Shown: positions 7,044-14,589 of the stretch, piece after piece | Position numbering within the stretch: the stretch's first letter is position 1 | Layout of the letters: each line of letters begins with the position of its first letter | DNA from: Nitrospiraceae bacterium UBA6898 | GTDB taxonomy: Bacteria; Nitrospirota; Thermodesulfovibrionia; Thermodesulfovibrionales; UBA6898 | DNA length: 22,971 nucleotides | NCBI GenBank assembly: GCA_002448975.1 | Contig: DKBO01000225.1 | Coordinates: 1 to 22,971 of the forward strand | Direction of reading: 5' to 3' | The notes under the pieces: model-generated | Database searches by the model: none | What the model saw: only the letters and a program-made list of their open reading frames with translations | Told to the model about the DNA's origin: nothing | Position numbers and translations under genes: made by a program

Positions 7044-8405
7044 GTGAGCACAGTAATCCGCGTGGAAAATCTCGGCAAGAAATATCTCATCGGGCACCAG
7101 GCTGTAAGGGGATATGCCACGTTCAGGGACGCGATTTCCGGCATGGCACGGAGATATGTACGTGCTGTCGGCAGGGTTTTTACCGGAGAGAGGGCGAAAG
7201 GTTCTGACATCGAGGAATTCTGGGCGCTTCAGGACGTATCGTTCACGGTAGAGCAGGGGGAGCGGGTCGGCATCATCGGGAGAAACGGCGCCGGCAAGTC
7301 TACGCTCCTCAAGATTTTGAGCAGGATCACGGAACCTACGACAGGGAGGATCAGGCTTCGCGGCAGGGTGTCTAGCCTGCTTGAGGTGGGCACGGGATTT
7401 CATGCGGAACTGACCGGGAGGGAGAACATCTTTCTTAACGGGGCGATCCTGGGCATGAGCAAGGCAGAGATAAAACGGAAGTTCGATGAGATCGTCGTTT
7501 TTTCGGAGATAGAAAAGTTCTTGGATACCCCGGTAAAAAGGTATTCTTCCGGAATGTACGTAAGACTCGCGTTTGCCGTCGCTGCCCATCTCGAACCGGA
7601 AATCCTCATTGTCGACGAAGTTTTGGCAGTGGGAGACGCGCAGTTTCAGAAGAAGTGCATCGGCAAGATGGATGAGATCGGGAGACAGGGCCGGACGGTA
7701 CTTTTCGTGAGCCACAATCTCGCCATGGTCAGTTCTTTGACCACCAAGGCGATCTTACTCGCAGGAGGAAGAATTGTCGAAGACGGGCCGACTGAACAGG
7801 TCATCGACCGGTACGCGCAACTGCTGTCCAGTGACATCAATGTGCCGCTGGCCGACCGGACAGACCGGGCGGGGAACGGCGATCTCCGCATTGCCGGCTT
7901 TGCCATCGAAGATGCGAAGGGGTGCAGGAGCAGTGCAGCAGTATCCGGACAGGATGCCCGTTTCGTAATTCGGTTCACCAGAAGAGCCGACTGCAATATG
8001 GACAACATTATTTTCAGAGTTTCTGTCGAGTCCCTCACGGGAGAAAAATTGCTTTTATTTGCAAGCGATCTCACGGGTGATTCATTCTCCGGGTTGCCGC
8101 TGCAGGGGAACGCCGTCTGCACTGTCCCCAGGCTCCCGCTTATACCCGGCACATACCGCATAACCGTTTCGGCAAGAAGGAACCGGGAGGTATTGGATTC
8201 GATATCTCCCGCAGCAGAAATCCAGGTCTTGGATGGCGATTTCTTCGGCACCGGAAGGAGAAAGAAACCGAAATTCGGGCCGTTTCTTGCCGCCCATTCC
8301 TGGGCTGTGGAATCTGTACAGGGATTAATGGTGACTACACCTGCAAGGGGTCTGACGGACACGGATGGAGCAGTACATGGATCACGGAAGTCGATTGATC
8401 TGTAA
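7044..8405 (+). CDS. wzt: Polysaccharide ABC transporter ATPase with C-terminal glycan-binding domain
   Basis: A 453-residue ATPase that drives export of the polysaccharide through Wzm. The nucleotide-binding domain contains Walker A GRNGAGKST (79-87), the SSGM signature (168-171), Walker B ILIVDE (187-192) and the switch histidine His224 in FVSHN. From about residue 275 to 405 there is a beta-rich extension (e.g. LRIAGFAIED, FVIRFTRR, LPLIPGTYRITVSARR) matching the Wzt C-terminal domain, which in studied O-antigen systems recognises the finished or terminally modified chain. This makes an O-antigen-type exporter more likely than a KpsT capsule exporter, which lacks it. GTG at 7044 is preceded by GAGGTGAGG. 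The tail after residue ~420 is longer than usual and not recognised. Confidence 0.95.
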   Translation: MSTVIRVENLGKKYLIGHQAVRGYATFRDAISGMARRYVRAVGRVFTGERAKGSDIEEFWALQDVSFTVEQGERVGIIGRNGAGKSTLLKILSRITEPTTGRIRLRGRVSSLLEVGTGFHAELTGRENIFLNGAILGMSKAEIKRKFDEIVVFSEIEKFLDTPVKRYSSGMYVRLAFAVAAHLEPEILIVDEVLAVGDAQFQKKCIGKMDEIGRQGRTVLFVSHNLAMVSSLTTKAILLAGGRIVEDGPTEQVIDRYAQLLSSDINVPLADRTDRAGNGDLRIAGFAIEDAKGCRSSAAVSGQDARFVIRFTRRADCNMDNIIFRVSVESLTGEKLLLFASDLTGDSFSGLPLQGNAVCTVPRLPLIPGTYRITVSARRNREVLDSISPAAEIQVLDGDFFGTGRRKKPKFGPFLAAHSWAVESVQGLMVTTPARGLTDTDGAVHGSRKSIDL

Positions 8406-8578
8406 TAACGCATTTCTGTCTCGGCGGATGAATGTGACTGATTACGCCGGGATTAGAAGAAGCGAGAAATTACCTGTTCGGAAATTCGCTTTTCTCGTCG
8501 ATAAAGCGATCATGTTTCGCGTTACGAAGGAAACGGGCAGACCGTGAAGATTGCTGTATCGGGCACTCTCAGGGGAAA

Positions 8579-9610
8579 TTGCGCTTCTTGCGGGTCAACC
8601 ACTGTCCTGGTGTATCGATGAAGTCCATGTCGAGGAGGAAAGCAATTTCTACCATATCGGGAATGATTGATCTCTCGATGGCACCTTTTGTGAATTTAGA
8701 GCAGGGCTTGTTCATTTCCGGTTTTTGGCGGAGCGGAACCACATGGCTGCAACAATCTTTGGCGCATATTCTCGATGCAAAAACGGTCTTTGAGCCGCTG
8801 TCTCTCAACAGTGGACTTATCATTCGTCAGAATGGAAACGTTTATGCCCTAAAAACTTCTGACACTAAATTCCTGGCATCGTATCTCCCCTTTTTTAGGG
8901 ATGATTTTAACAACAATGAGTTGTTGCAGAGAATATTATTTTATGCCCTAAAATCCACAATTGGTGGATTTTGGGTGAGGAAGTCCCGCAGGGGCATAAT
9001 GGAGTCTTTTCGCCGGCGCGTAATAGTTAAAGATGTGCGAATTCAATTCTGTCTGGGGGCGATCCAGAATACGTTTGCAATTCCAGTTATACACATTCAT
9101 AGAGATCCGCGAGCTGTTATTGCCAGTCTGAAGAGAAAAAATTGGTGGCAATGGGGACTGAACGAGTTATCCTTGAGTCAACAGCTGCTGAAATGCGCCG
9201 ATGGGAGAGAGGATTTTTTTGGCAAGTGGGAAAAAACTATATTAAAATATGAAAACACTAATATTATTCAGAGGGCAGCTTGCTACTGGGCGATGTCTGA
9301 ATTGTATGTTAGGGAATATGGCGGCAATAGAGCAAATTTTATTTTCCTTTCTTATGAGGACCTTCTCAGGAACGGGCGAGAGATATTGAGAGATGTTTTG
9401 CATAAACTGAACCCGCTCAAGACATATGCAGACACCTGCCCGTTATTGGAAGCGAGCCCTACATCAAAACACGGTAGGCAGCATCTTGATCTGTCAGACA
9501 GAATTTATTCCTGGGAAAAGGAGTTGACACGGGAGGAGGCCTTGGAAATCGAGAATGTAAGCAATGCCTTTGGATTAGAGAGCAGACTTTACGGGGGAAA
9601 CCGCATTTGA
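8579..9610 (+). CDS. PAPS-dependent sulfotransferase family protein
   Basis: A protein of up to 343 residues with the two cofactor-binding elements of sulfotransferases. The 5'-phosphosulfate loop is FISGFWRSGTTWL (45-57, Arg51-Ser-Gly-Thr-Thr) and the 3'-phosphate site is IHIHRDPRAVIASL (171-184, Arg175 and Ser183). It would transfer sulfate from PAPS to a sugar hydroxyl in the cytoplasm. There is no KTH catalytic segment as in the cytosolic SULT type, so it belongs to the divergent bacterial group. The start is uncertain: TTG 8579 has AGGGG three bases before it, ATG 8618 has no ribosome binding site, and ATGs near residues 29 and 34 sit just ahead of the conserved domain. The coding sequence is noticeably more AT-rich than its neighbours, suggesting separate acquisition. 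Confidence 0.82.
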   Translation: MRFLRVNHCPGVSMKSMSRRKAISTISGMIDLSMAPFVNLEQGLFISGFWRSGTTWLQQSLAHILDAKTVFEPLSLNSGLIIRQNGNVYALKTSDTKFLASYLPFFRDDFNNNELLQRILFYALKSTIGGFWVRKSRRGIMESFRRRVIVKDVRIQFCLGAIQNTFAIPVIHIHRDPRAVIASLKRKNWWQWGLNELSLSQQLLKCADGREDFFGKWEKTILKYENTNIIQRAACYWAMSELYVREYGGNRANFIFLSYEDLLRNGREILRDVLHKLNPLKTYADTCPLLEASPTSKHGRQHLDLSDRIYSWEKELTREEALEIENVSNAFGLESRLYGGNRI

Positions 9611-9631
9611 CGCAGGGATCTTATCCTTACT

Positions 9632-9892
9632 ATGCAGATACGATCAAAAGGGGACAGGAGTTCAAATATTGCGATCATATCTTGCCAGGAAGTGATCCGG
9701 CACGTCCAGTTTGAGATATCACAGGTCATGCTGCAGGGCATGAACGGGGAATTGTCAGACGTGTTCCGTTTTCTTGGTGATCCCGGGTACAGATGTCATC
9801 CCTTTTCGGACCAAGGCGTGCTGCTGGATCCAGTAGAGGATACGACCGGGTTCTTTGCGTATTTCATAGCTGTCCCCAGGGAAGATGCGTGA
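9632..9892 (+). pseudogene. C-terminal remnant resembling an FkbM-type methyltransferase
   Basis: An 86-codon ORF whose product resembles the last part of an FkbM-family SAM-dependent methyltransferase: a VQFEIS segment (acid residue after a hydrophobic strand), then DVFRFLGDPGYRCHPFSDQG and a closing GFFAYFIAVP like the family's ...NYFAVP end. No SAM-binding motif is present, so the N-terminal two thirds are missing. The TGA at 9890-9892 overlaps the GTG start of the next gene (GTGA), as expected for the true end of a coupled gene. It may be translated as a small stable domain, but a truncated gene is more likely. The family call is tentative. Confidence 0.45.
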
Positions 9893-10827
9893 TCCTGAAG
9901 ATCAGTGTATTCATAACTTCGTATAACCAAAAGGAATACCTTTCAGAGGCGATAGAGAGCGTCCTGAACCAGACCCTTAGACCGTTTGAGATTATTATTG
10001 TTGACGACTGCTCTTCGGATGGTTCTCAAAAGCTGATCCGGTACTATGCTGAGCGCTACCCCGGGGTCATCAGACCTTATTTTCATGACAAAAATCTCGG
10101 GATCTCAAAAAATAAAACATTTGCCCAGAAACAGGTCCGGGGTGAATGGCTGACATATCTCGACGGTGACGACCGGTTTCTGCCGGAAAAGCTCGAAACC
10201 GAGATGGCGGTCCTGAGGAAGAACCCCGACGCCAGAGTGGCATATTCCAACTTTTTCTATATAGATGATGAAGGGCGAAGGACGAAACAGTGGTTAGAGG
10301 GTTCGCTTCCTCACGGGGATGTGTTCACAGATGTGTTCGGCCGGAATTTTCCACGAAACAATGTGTTTAGAAATGAGCTCGTTGCGAGGGAATGTCTGGA
10401 CGAGATCGGATTTTATGACGAGGAACTTGTCACGCATGAGGACTGGGATTTCAAGATACGGTTGACCAGCCGCTACCGGGTCGCTGCATGTTCGGCTTGT
10501 CTGTCTGAATACCGCATTCATGACAGGAATGTCTCCCGGGTCCCCATGGAGCAGCTGTTCGGACAGATGCTGAAGGTCTATCAGAAGAACCGCTGGCTTC
10601 TTGATCAGCGCTGCGCTGCGGATAAGGCTGCGGTAGAGGAGCGGCTGAGAAACTTTTTTGCGCGGCGGGCATACTGCATTGCCAGAGAACATATAAGAAG
10701 CAGGCAGGTATCGAAGGGACTGAAATCGTATCTTTCCTTTCTGAGGAATTCACCCCTGAAGCCGACCTTGACGAATGTAATGAATAGTATCTTATCGGGA
10801 GGAAAACTTGCTTCCGCAAGGCATTGA
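9889..10827 (+). CDS. GT2 family glycosyltransferase
   Basis: A 312-residue GT-A glycosyltransferase. It opens with ILKISVFITSYNQKEYLSEA, followed by IIIVDDCSSDGS (36-46) for nucleotide binding and the metal-binding DGDD at residues 92-95. Downstream, YDEELVTHEDWDFKIRL includes the ED pair usually taken as the catalytic-base region. The frame is open back to 9793, but homology starts at GTG 9889, which overlaps the stop of the methyltransferase-like remnant (GTGA) and has AGGGA seven bases before it. It is flanked by sulfotransferase genes, suggesting that the sugar it adds is sulfated. Sugar specificity is unknown. Confidence 0.9.
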   Translation: MILKISVFITSYNQKEYLSEAIESVLNQTLRPFEIIIVDDCSSDGSQKLIRYYAERYPGVIRPYFHDKNLGISKNKTFAQKQVRGEWLTYLDGDDRFLPEKLETEMAVLRKNPDARVAYSNFFYIDDEGRRTKQWLEGSLPHGDVFTDVFGRNFPRNNVFRNELVARECLDEIGFYDEELVTHEDWDFKIRLTSRYRVAACSACLSEYRIHDRNVSRVPMEQLFGQMLKVYQKNRWLLDQRCAADKAAVEERLRNFFARRAYCIAREHIRSRQVSKGLKSYLSFLRNSPLKPTLTNVMNSILSGGKLASARH

Positions 10828-10872
10828 TATCCGAAGAAAAGACGAGAGGGACATGCCTGAAGAGGTGAACGC

Positions 10873-11610
10873 ATGATCATCATAAGTGCTGGCATGCAGA
10901 AGGCCGGTAGCGCCTATATCTTTAACATGCTCAATGACCTGTGCTCCCTTTCCGGGGGGCAAGACGTTAGGAAGGTGAAAGAGAAATATCATCTTGACGG
11001 ATTGCTGCGGCATTACAACTGCAACGTCGGGACGCTCACCGGGCACAAGATACTGAGGCTCCTCTGGTACGGTCGGCGGGAAGGGCCGTACGTGGTAAAG
11101 ACCCATACGGGCCCGACAGGGATGCTCCGCCTCCTGCATAGGACGGGCATGGTGAAGGTCATCTATATCTACCGCGATCCCCGCGATGCTCTCCTTTCCG
11201 CCATGGATCACGGGAGGAAGATTGCCGCGTCAGGAGAGACGCATACCTTTGCCGGCCTCAGCCGCTTCGAGGATGCATTTGCAGCCGTGAAGGCGTGGGT
11301 ACGCAGGTGGCAGCAGTGGAACGATTGCGGCGCGTATCTCCTCAGGTATGAGGACCTTCTGTCAGACCCCGTGAAAGAGATGGAAAAGATCTCCACGTAT
11401 CTTGGCTTTGGTGCCGGGCCGGCAGACATTGCCGCGACGGTTGCCGCATACAGCAGGGACAAGGCAGGCTCATCTGGGAAAGCTGATTACCTTCATTTCA
11501 ACGCCGGCATATGCAGCCGCTATCGTTCCGAGATGCCCGAGGAGCAGAAGCGGCTTTTTCAGCTCGAGATGGGAGACCTCCTCGTGCGCATGGGGTATCG
11601 GGCGGACTGA
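10873..11610 (+). CDS. PAPS-dependent sulfotransferase (Sulfotransfer_1 type)
   Basis: A 245-residue sulfotransferase resembling the cytosolic SULT fold. The 5'-phosphosulfate loop is ISAGMQKAGSAYI (4-16, Lys10 as the key base), and VVKTHTG (74-80) matches the KTH catalytic segment with His78 as the likely base. The 3'-phosphate element is IYIYRDPRDALLSA (97-110), with Arg101 and Ser109. LRYEDLL and a C-terminal FNAGICSRYRSEM segment, where SULT enzymes have the R-x-G PAPS-binding loop, complete the fold. ATG at 10873 has GAGGTGA five bases upstream. It is the second of four sulfotransferase genes here and resembles the others only in the cofactor motifs. The acceptor is presumably a glycan hydroxyl. 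Confidence 0.88.
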   Translation: MIIISAGMQKAGSAYIFNMLNDLCSLSGGQDVRKVKEKYHLDGLLRHYNCNVGTLTGHKILRLLWYGRREGPYVVKTHTGPTGMLRLLHRTGMVKVIYIYRDPRDALLSAMDHGRKIAASGETHTFAGLSRFEDAFAAVKAWVRRWQQWNDCGAYLLRYEDLLSDPVKEMEKISTYLGFGAGPADIAATVAAYSRDKAGSSGKADYLHFNAGICSRYRSEMPEEQKRLFQLEMGDLLVRMGYRAD

Positions 11611-11805
11611 ATGCCCCTGCTACAATAGCGTCACGCCCGTCCTGCAGGGCCGGGCGGGAGAACGCCTCCATGAACAGGCCGCCTGCTATAAGGAAGTACG
11701 GCAAGTATATTATAATAACCTGTATGTTTTTTTTCGGGCTTTCAGGCACCGACAGACAGACAGCATATCTTTTCGATAAATCCGCAGGCAGGTAAGAGGG
11801 CAGAT

Positions 11806-12801
11806 TTGGCGCAGACGAATGTGATCATCGGGGTTGGCCGGTCAGGGACCAAGATATTTCAGGTCATCACCAGCTACATGATGGCTGATCAGCTGGGCAG
11901 CCTGAGCCTGTTCTATGAGCCTCTGCTCTGGAAGGACTATACGCTTAAGGAGAAGGACCTCCGCGGGATCGCGGTGCACAAGTCTCTTCCGCTTCTCCTC
12001 AGCACGCCCTATCGCCTTACTGGCAGACAGCGGAAGTTTTTTGCTGGGCTCGGGGATCTGCCCGGCATCACCACAGTAACGAAATTCATCAGGATGACCG
12101 GTCGCATCCCGATCCTGCAGGAGCTCTATCCGGGCTGCCGTCTGATGTTCATCTACCGGGACCCGGTGGGCGTGATAAACTCGCTGCTGAACGTCAAATT
12201 TTCCCTTCTTGGCCCTCCTCATTACGAAACCGATATCCGGGCACTGAAAGATGAGGCGCTGAGGCTTGGGCTCATATCAGGTGACCGTCTCAGGATGTTC
12301 GAGGACTTTTCATGGGGCGCTGAGGCGCTCCACTGGTACCTCATGAATAAGAAGGCTGTTGCTGATCTCAGGGGGGGCGATGCGTTTGTAATCTCGTACA
12401 ACGAAATGCTGAACAGAAAAGAGGATTTTCTCAGGGCTGTCTGCGCGTTCCTGAAGATCGAATACCGTCAGGAATATCTCAGGCTGTTCTATGTCCCCGG
12501 ATATAATATCCGCTTTGTCCACGAACTCTTTGTGCAGAATGAGGCCTTTGCCGTGCGCGGCATTTTCCTGAAAAGACGGTTCGGAAATCCGGTCCGGCCG
12601 ATGTTCACCGGGATCCGGGGACTGGAGGACAACCCCATCTTCGCGTTCCGCGGTGCTGAAAGCCAAAAACTCAGGAAGCTGGCATCCGAGGAGGAGAGGC
12701 TGCTGACCGACCTCTGTTCCGACGTCCTGGACGGGCTCAGGGATCTGGAAAATTACCGGGGCTTTCTGAGCGCAGAGATGTCCGGGAGCGTGGTGCGGTG
12801 A
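11806..12801 (+). CDS. Sulfotransferase family protein
   Basis: A 331-residue protein with the 5'-phosphosulfate loop VIIGVGRSGTKIFQ (6-19, Arg12-Ser-Gly-Thr) and the 3'-phosphate site LMFIYRDPVGVINSL (113-127, Arg119 and Ser126). It follows the bacterial sulfotransferase plan (Sulfotransfer_3-like) rather than the SULT plan. The start is TTG 11806, with AGAGGG five bases before it, and the conserved loop begins just five residues in, so no later start is possible. Its TGA overlaps the GTG of the next gene (GTGA), coupling it to a GT2 glycosyltransferase and suggesting that the two act on the same residue. About 195 bp of untranslated sequence precedes it. Confidence 0.83.
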   Translation: MAQTNVIIGVGRSGTKIFQVITSYMMADQLGSLSLFYEPLLWKDYTLKEKDLRGIAVHKSLPLLLSTPYRLTGRQRKFFAGLGDLPGITTVTKFIRMTGRIPILQELYPGCRLMFIYRDPVGVINSLLNVKFSLLGPPHYETDIRALKDEALRLGLISGDRLRMFEDFSWGAEALHWYLMNKKAVADLRGGDAFVISYNEMLNRKEDFLRAVCAFLKIEYRQEYLRLFYVPGYNIRFVHELFVQNEAFAVRGIFLKRRFGNPVRPMFTGIRGLEDNPIFAFRGAESQKLRKLASEEERLLTDLCSDVLDGLRDLENYRGFLSAEMSGSVVR

Positions 12802-13667
12802 GCAGTGGACCAGGCACTGCGCCTGAACAGGCACCTTTCATCAGCGTGGTGATGGTGGATGGATCATTCCGGGAGCGTTACCATACGGTGGATTCTATTT
12901 GCCGCCAGGATATGTCACCGTCCGAATATGAAGTGATCTGGGTCGAATTCTACAATGCGGTTTCCCCGTTTTTAAGAGAAAAAGAGCTGCATCACGGGAA
13001 TTTCAGGGTCGTTACCCTGAACAGGACCGGCGAGTACCATTCATCGTTCTGCTTCAACCGTGGCATTGTCGAAAGCAGGGGCGAACTGCTGGTCATTCCC
13101 GATGCTGATGTGCTGGTTGAGCATGACTTTCTCCGAAACGTTGCTGATGAGCACCGGCAGTGCGAAGACCTCGCGATGTACATATACCGTTATAACGAGA
13201 TGAAAGAAGACCACCAAGAGGACATCGATTTGAACCGCCTGCGTGCGGTATGCAGGCTGACCGGCCCCACCAACTTCGGCGGGTGTCTCACGGTGCGCAA
13301 AAGATGGCTGCTTCAGATAAACGGTTATGAGCAGCATTCTGTCTTCGGGAGCGGCTTTCACGCAAATGGCGCTGACGTGGCAGGGCGTTTCAGGGCATTG
13401 GGCCTGAAGATCAAGTGGCATCCGCAGCTGAAGCTGTACCATCCGTACCATGATCTCACTCTCACGCATATGGAGACTTCATATAACAAACAGCTGCGGT
13501 TTATCGAGTGGAGGCGGAGGAAGCTCCAGTGGCTTGCGTACCGGGGGATAGATCAGGCCCGGGACAGGGTACTGGAGCCGGAGCTTGTTGCGTTTCTTGA
13601 AGAAGGCCCGGAACTGACATTTGCCGGGCGGCTCAAGAAACTTCTCTTCGGGAAAAGAGGAGGCTGA
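12798..13667 (+). CDS. GT2 glycosyltransferase with galactosyltransferase-type C-terminal domain
   Basis: A 289-residue GT-A enzyme. After a short leader it begins PFISVVMVDGSFRERYHTVD, an atypical version of the usual SVVIPTYNR opening. The metal-binding DAD lies at 102-104 in LLVIPDADVL. Residues 157-200 (TNFGGCLTVRKRWLLQINGY, then GFHANGADVAGR) match the C-terminal galactosyltransferase-like segment (Glyco_transf_7C) that positions the acceptor. The start is GTG 12798, overlapping the sulfotransferase stop and preceded by GGGAG. The C-terminal 60 residues are basic and helical-looking, possibly for membrane association. The sugar transferred is unknown. Confidence 0.86.
   Translation: MSSGPGTAPEQAPFISVVMVDGSFRERYHTVDSICRQDMSPSEYEVIWVEFYNAVSPFLREKELHHGNFRVVTLNRTGEYHSSFCFNRGIVESRGELLVIPDADVLVEHDFLRNVADEHRQCEDLAMYIYRYNEMKEDHQEDIDLNRLRAVCRLTGPTNFGGCLTVRKRWLLQINGYEQHSVFGSGFHANGADVAGRFRALGLKIKWHPQLKLYHPYHDLTLTHMETSYNKQLRFIEWRRRKLQWLAYRGIDQARDRVLEPELVAFLEEGPELTFAGRLKKLLFGKRGG
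13658..13663 (+). promoter_or_regulatory. Perfect Shine-Dalgarno in front of a 20-codon ORF
   Basis: AGGAGG stands five bases before a GTG at 13669, ideal for translation initiation. The frame it opens (starting VTVFSVLLSAMTQ) stops at 13729-13731 after 20 codons. The next gene starts at 13770 in a different frame and has no good ribosome binding site. This site may originally have served that gene before a frameshift, or it may deliver ribosomes that reinitiate downstream. Confidence 0.45.
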
Positions 13668-13769
13668 GGTGACGGTGTTTTCCGTTTTGCTGAGCGCCAT
13701 GACGCAGTCCTCGGCCGGGAGAGGGTTCTGAGCAGGAACATTCAGACAGCAGCGCCTGATGACGTCGTC

Positions 13770-14588
13770 ATGACGGAGCAGGCGAGGGTCTACTCCATGC
13801 GGTGGGACGAGTACGGTTGGAACGGTGAGCGGCTCTATCCCGTCCTTCTCCCTCTTGAAGTGGTGCTGTCAGGTTCGACCGCACGGCTGCACACCCCGTA
13901 CCCGCCCAACGAGTTCAATGTCATCGGCACGCCCCGCTCCGGAACCAAATGGATGCAGAAGATCCTCACCTTGCTTGTCCAGCATGACCGCAGGGGCAGG
14001 ATGAGGAGAAAGATCGAACCGCTCCTGCGCATCGATACGTCTGTGAGGCATTTTCACGAAGGCATTATCGATGATTTCTCTGCTCAGCAGAAAATCGTCT
14101 TCATCTATCGCGACGTCCGTGACTGCATCGTGTCGGGGTATCACTATCTCAGGAACAGCCTTCACCCCGGAACCATGGGATGCACTCCTGATGTCTTTTC
14201 TGCCCTGCCCAAGGACGAGGCGGTCGAGAGGCAGCTGGTCATGTACATGAAATACCGCATGCCGGTACTGGTTTACTGGCTGAATGTGAATGCGCCGAAT
14301 CTCGTAAAGATTCGCTATGAGGACATGCTGGCTGGACGGGAAGGCAATATCAGGGCAATCATAGGAAAGTTCGGGATGCGGTTGAGCGAGAAAAGTATCT
14401 CCAGCGTCGTGGAGCAGACTTCGTTCAAGACCATGAGCGGACGGCGCGAGGGCACTGAAGATGCGCGGTCTCACCAGCGAAAGGGCGTTGCAGGAGACTG
14501 GGCAAACCATTTCACCGCGCGGCATGTCAGGATCTTCAAGACGATGGGTGGTGAGGATCTCCTCAGAATGACGGGTCACGGGGTTTGA
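13770..14588 (+). CDS. PAPS-dependent sulfotransferase (SULT-like)
   Basis: A 272-residue sulfotransferase with the most complete PAPS site in the window. The 5'-phosphosulfate loop is VIGTPRSGTKWMQ (51-63), and the 3'-phosphate element is VFIYRDVRDCIVSGYHY (110-126) with Arg114 and Ser122. The C-terminal RKGVAGDWANHFT (237-249) corresponds to the R-K-G-x-x-G-D-W loop of cytosolic sulfotransferases that closes over PAPS. His94 or His96 in RHFH may be the catalytic base. The frame is open back to the previous stop at 13667, but ATG 13770 is the first standard start, and it lacks a clear ribosome binding site. It is followed two bases later by the sulfatase-like gene. It probably sulfates a sugar of the exported glycan. 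Confidence 0.9.
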   Translation: MTEQARVYSMRWDEYGWNGERLYPVLLPLEVVLSGSTARLHTPYPPNEFNVIGTPRSGTKWMQKILTLLVQHDRRGRMRRKIEPLLRIDTSVRHFHEGIIDDFSAQQKIVFIYRDVRDCIVSGYHYLRNSLHPGTMGCTPDVFSALPKDEAVERQLVMYMKYRMPVLVYWLNVNAPNLVKIRYEDMLAGREGNIRAIIGKFGMRLSEKSISSVVEQTSFKTMSGRREGTEDARSHQRKGVAGDWANHFTARHVRIFKTMGGEDLLRMTGHGV

Positions 14589-14589
14589 C

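Noticed and set aside
7646..8413. 255-codon minus-strand ORF opposite wzt
   Set aside because: It is antisense to a well-supported ATPase gene and shows no recognisable motif.
9793..9888. Extended start for the GT2 gene at 9889
   Set aside because: The 32 extra residues overlap the methyltransferase-like remnant in another frame and have no family similarity; GTG 9889 has a good ribosome binding site and is followed at once by the conserved first strand.
11634..11656. GC-rich hairpin after the second sulfotransferase gene, considered as a terminator
   Set aside because: A 6-bp stem with an imperfect upper part can form, but no T-tract follows, so it does not qualify as an intrinsic terminator. 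The downstream genes continue in the same direction.
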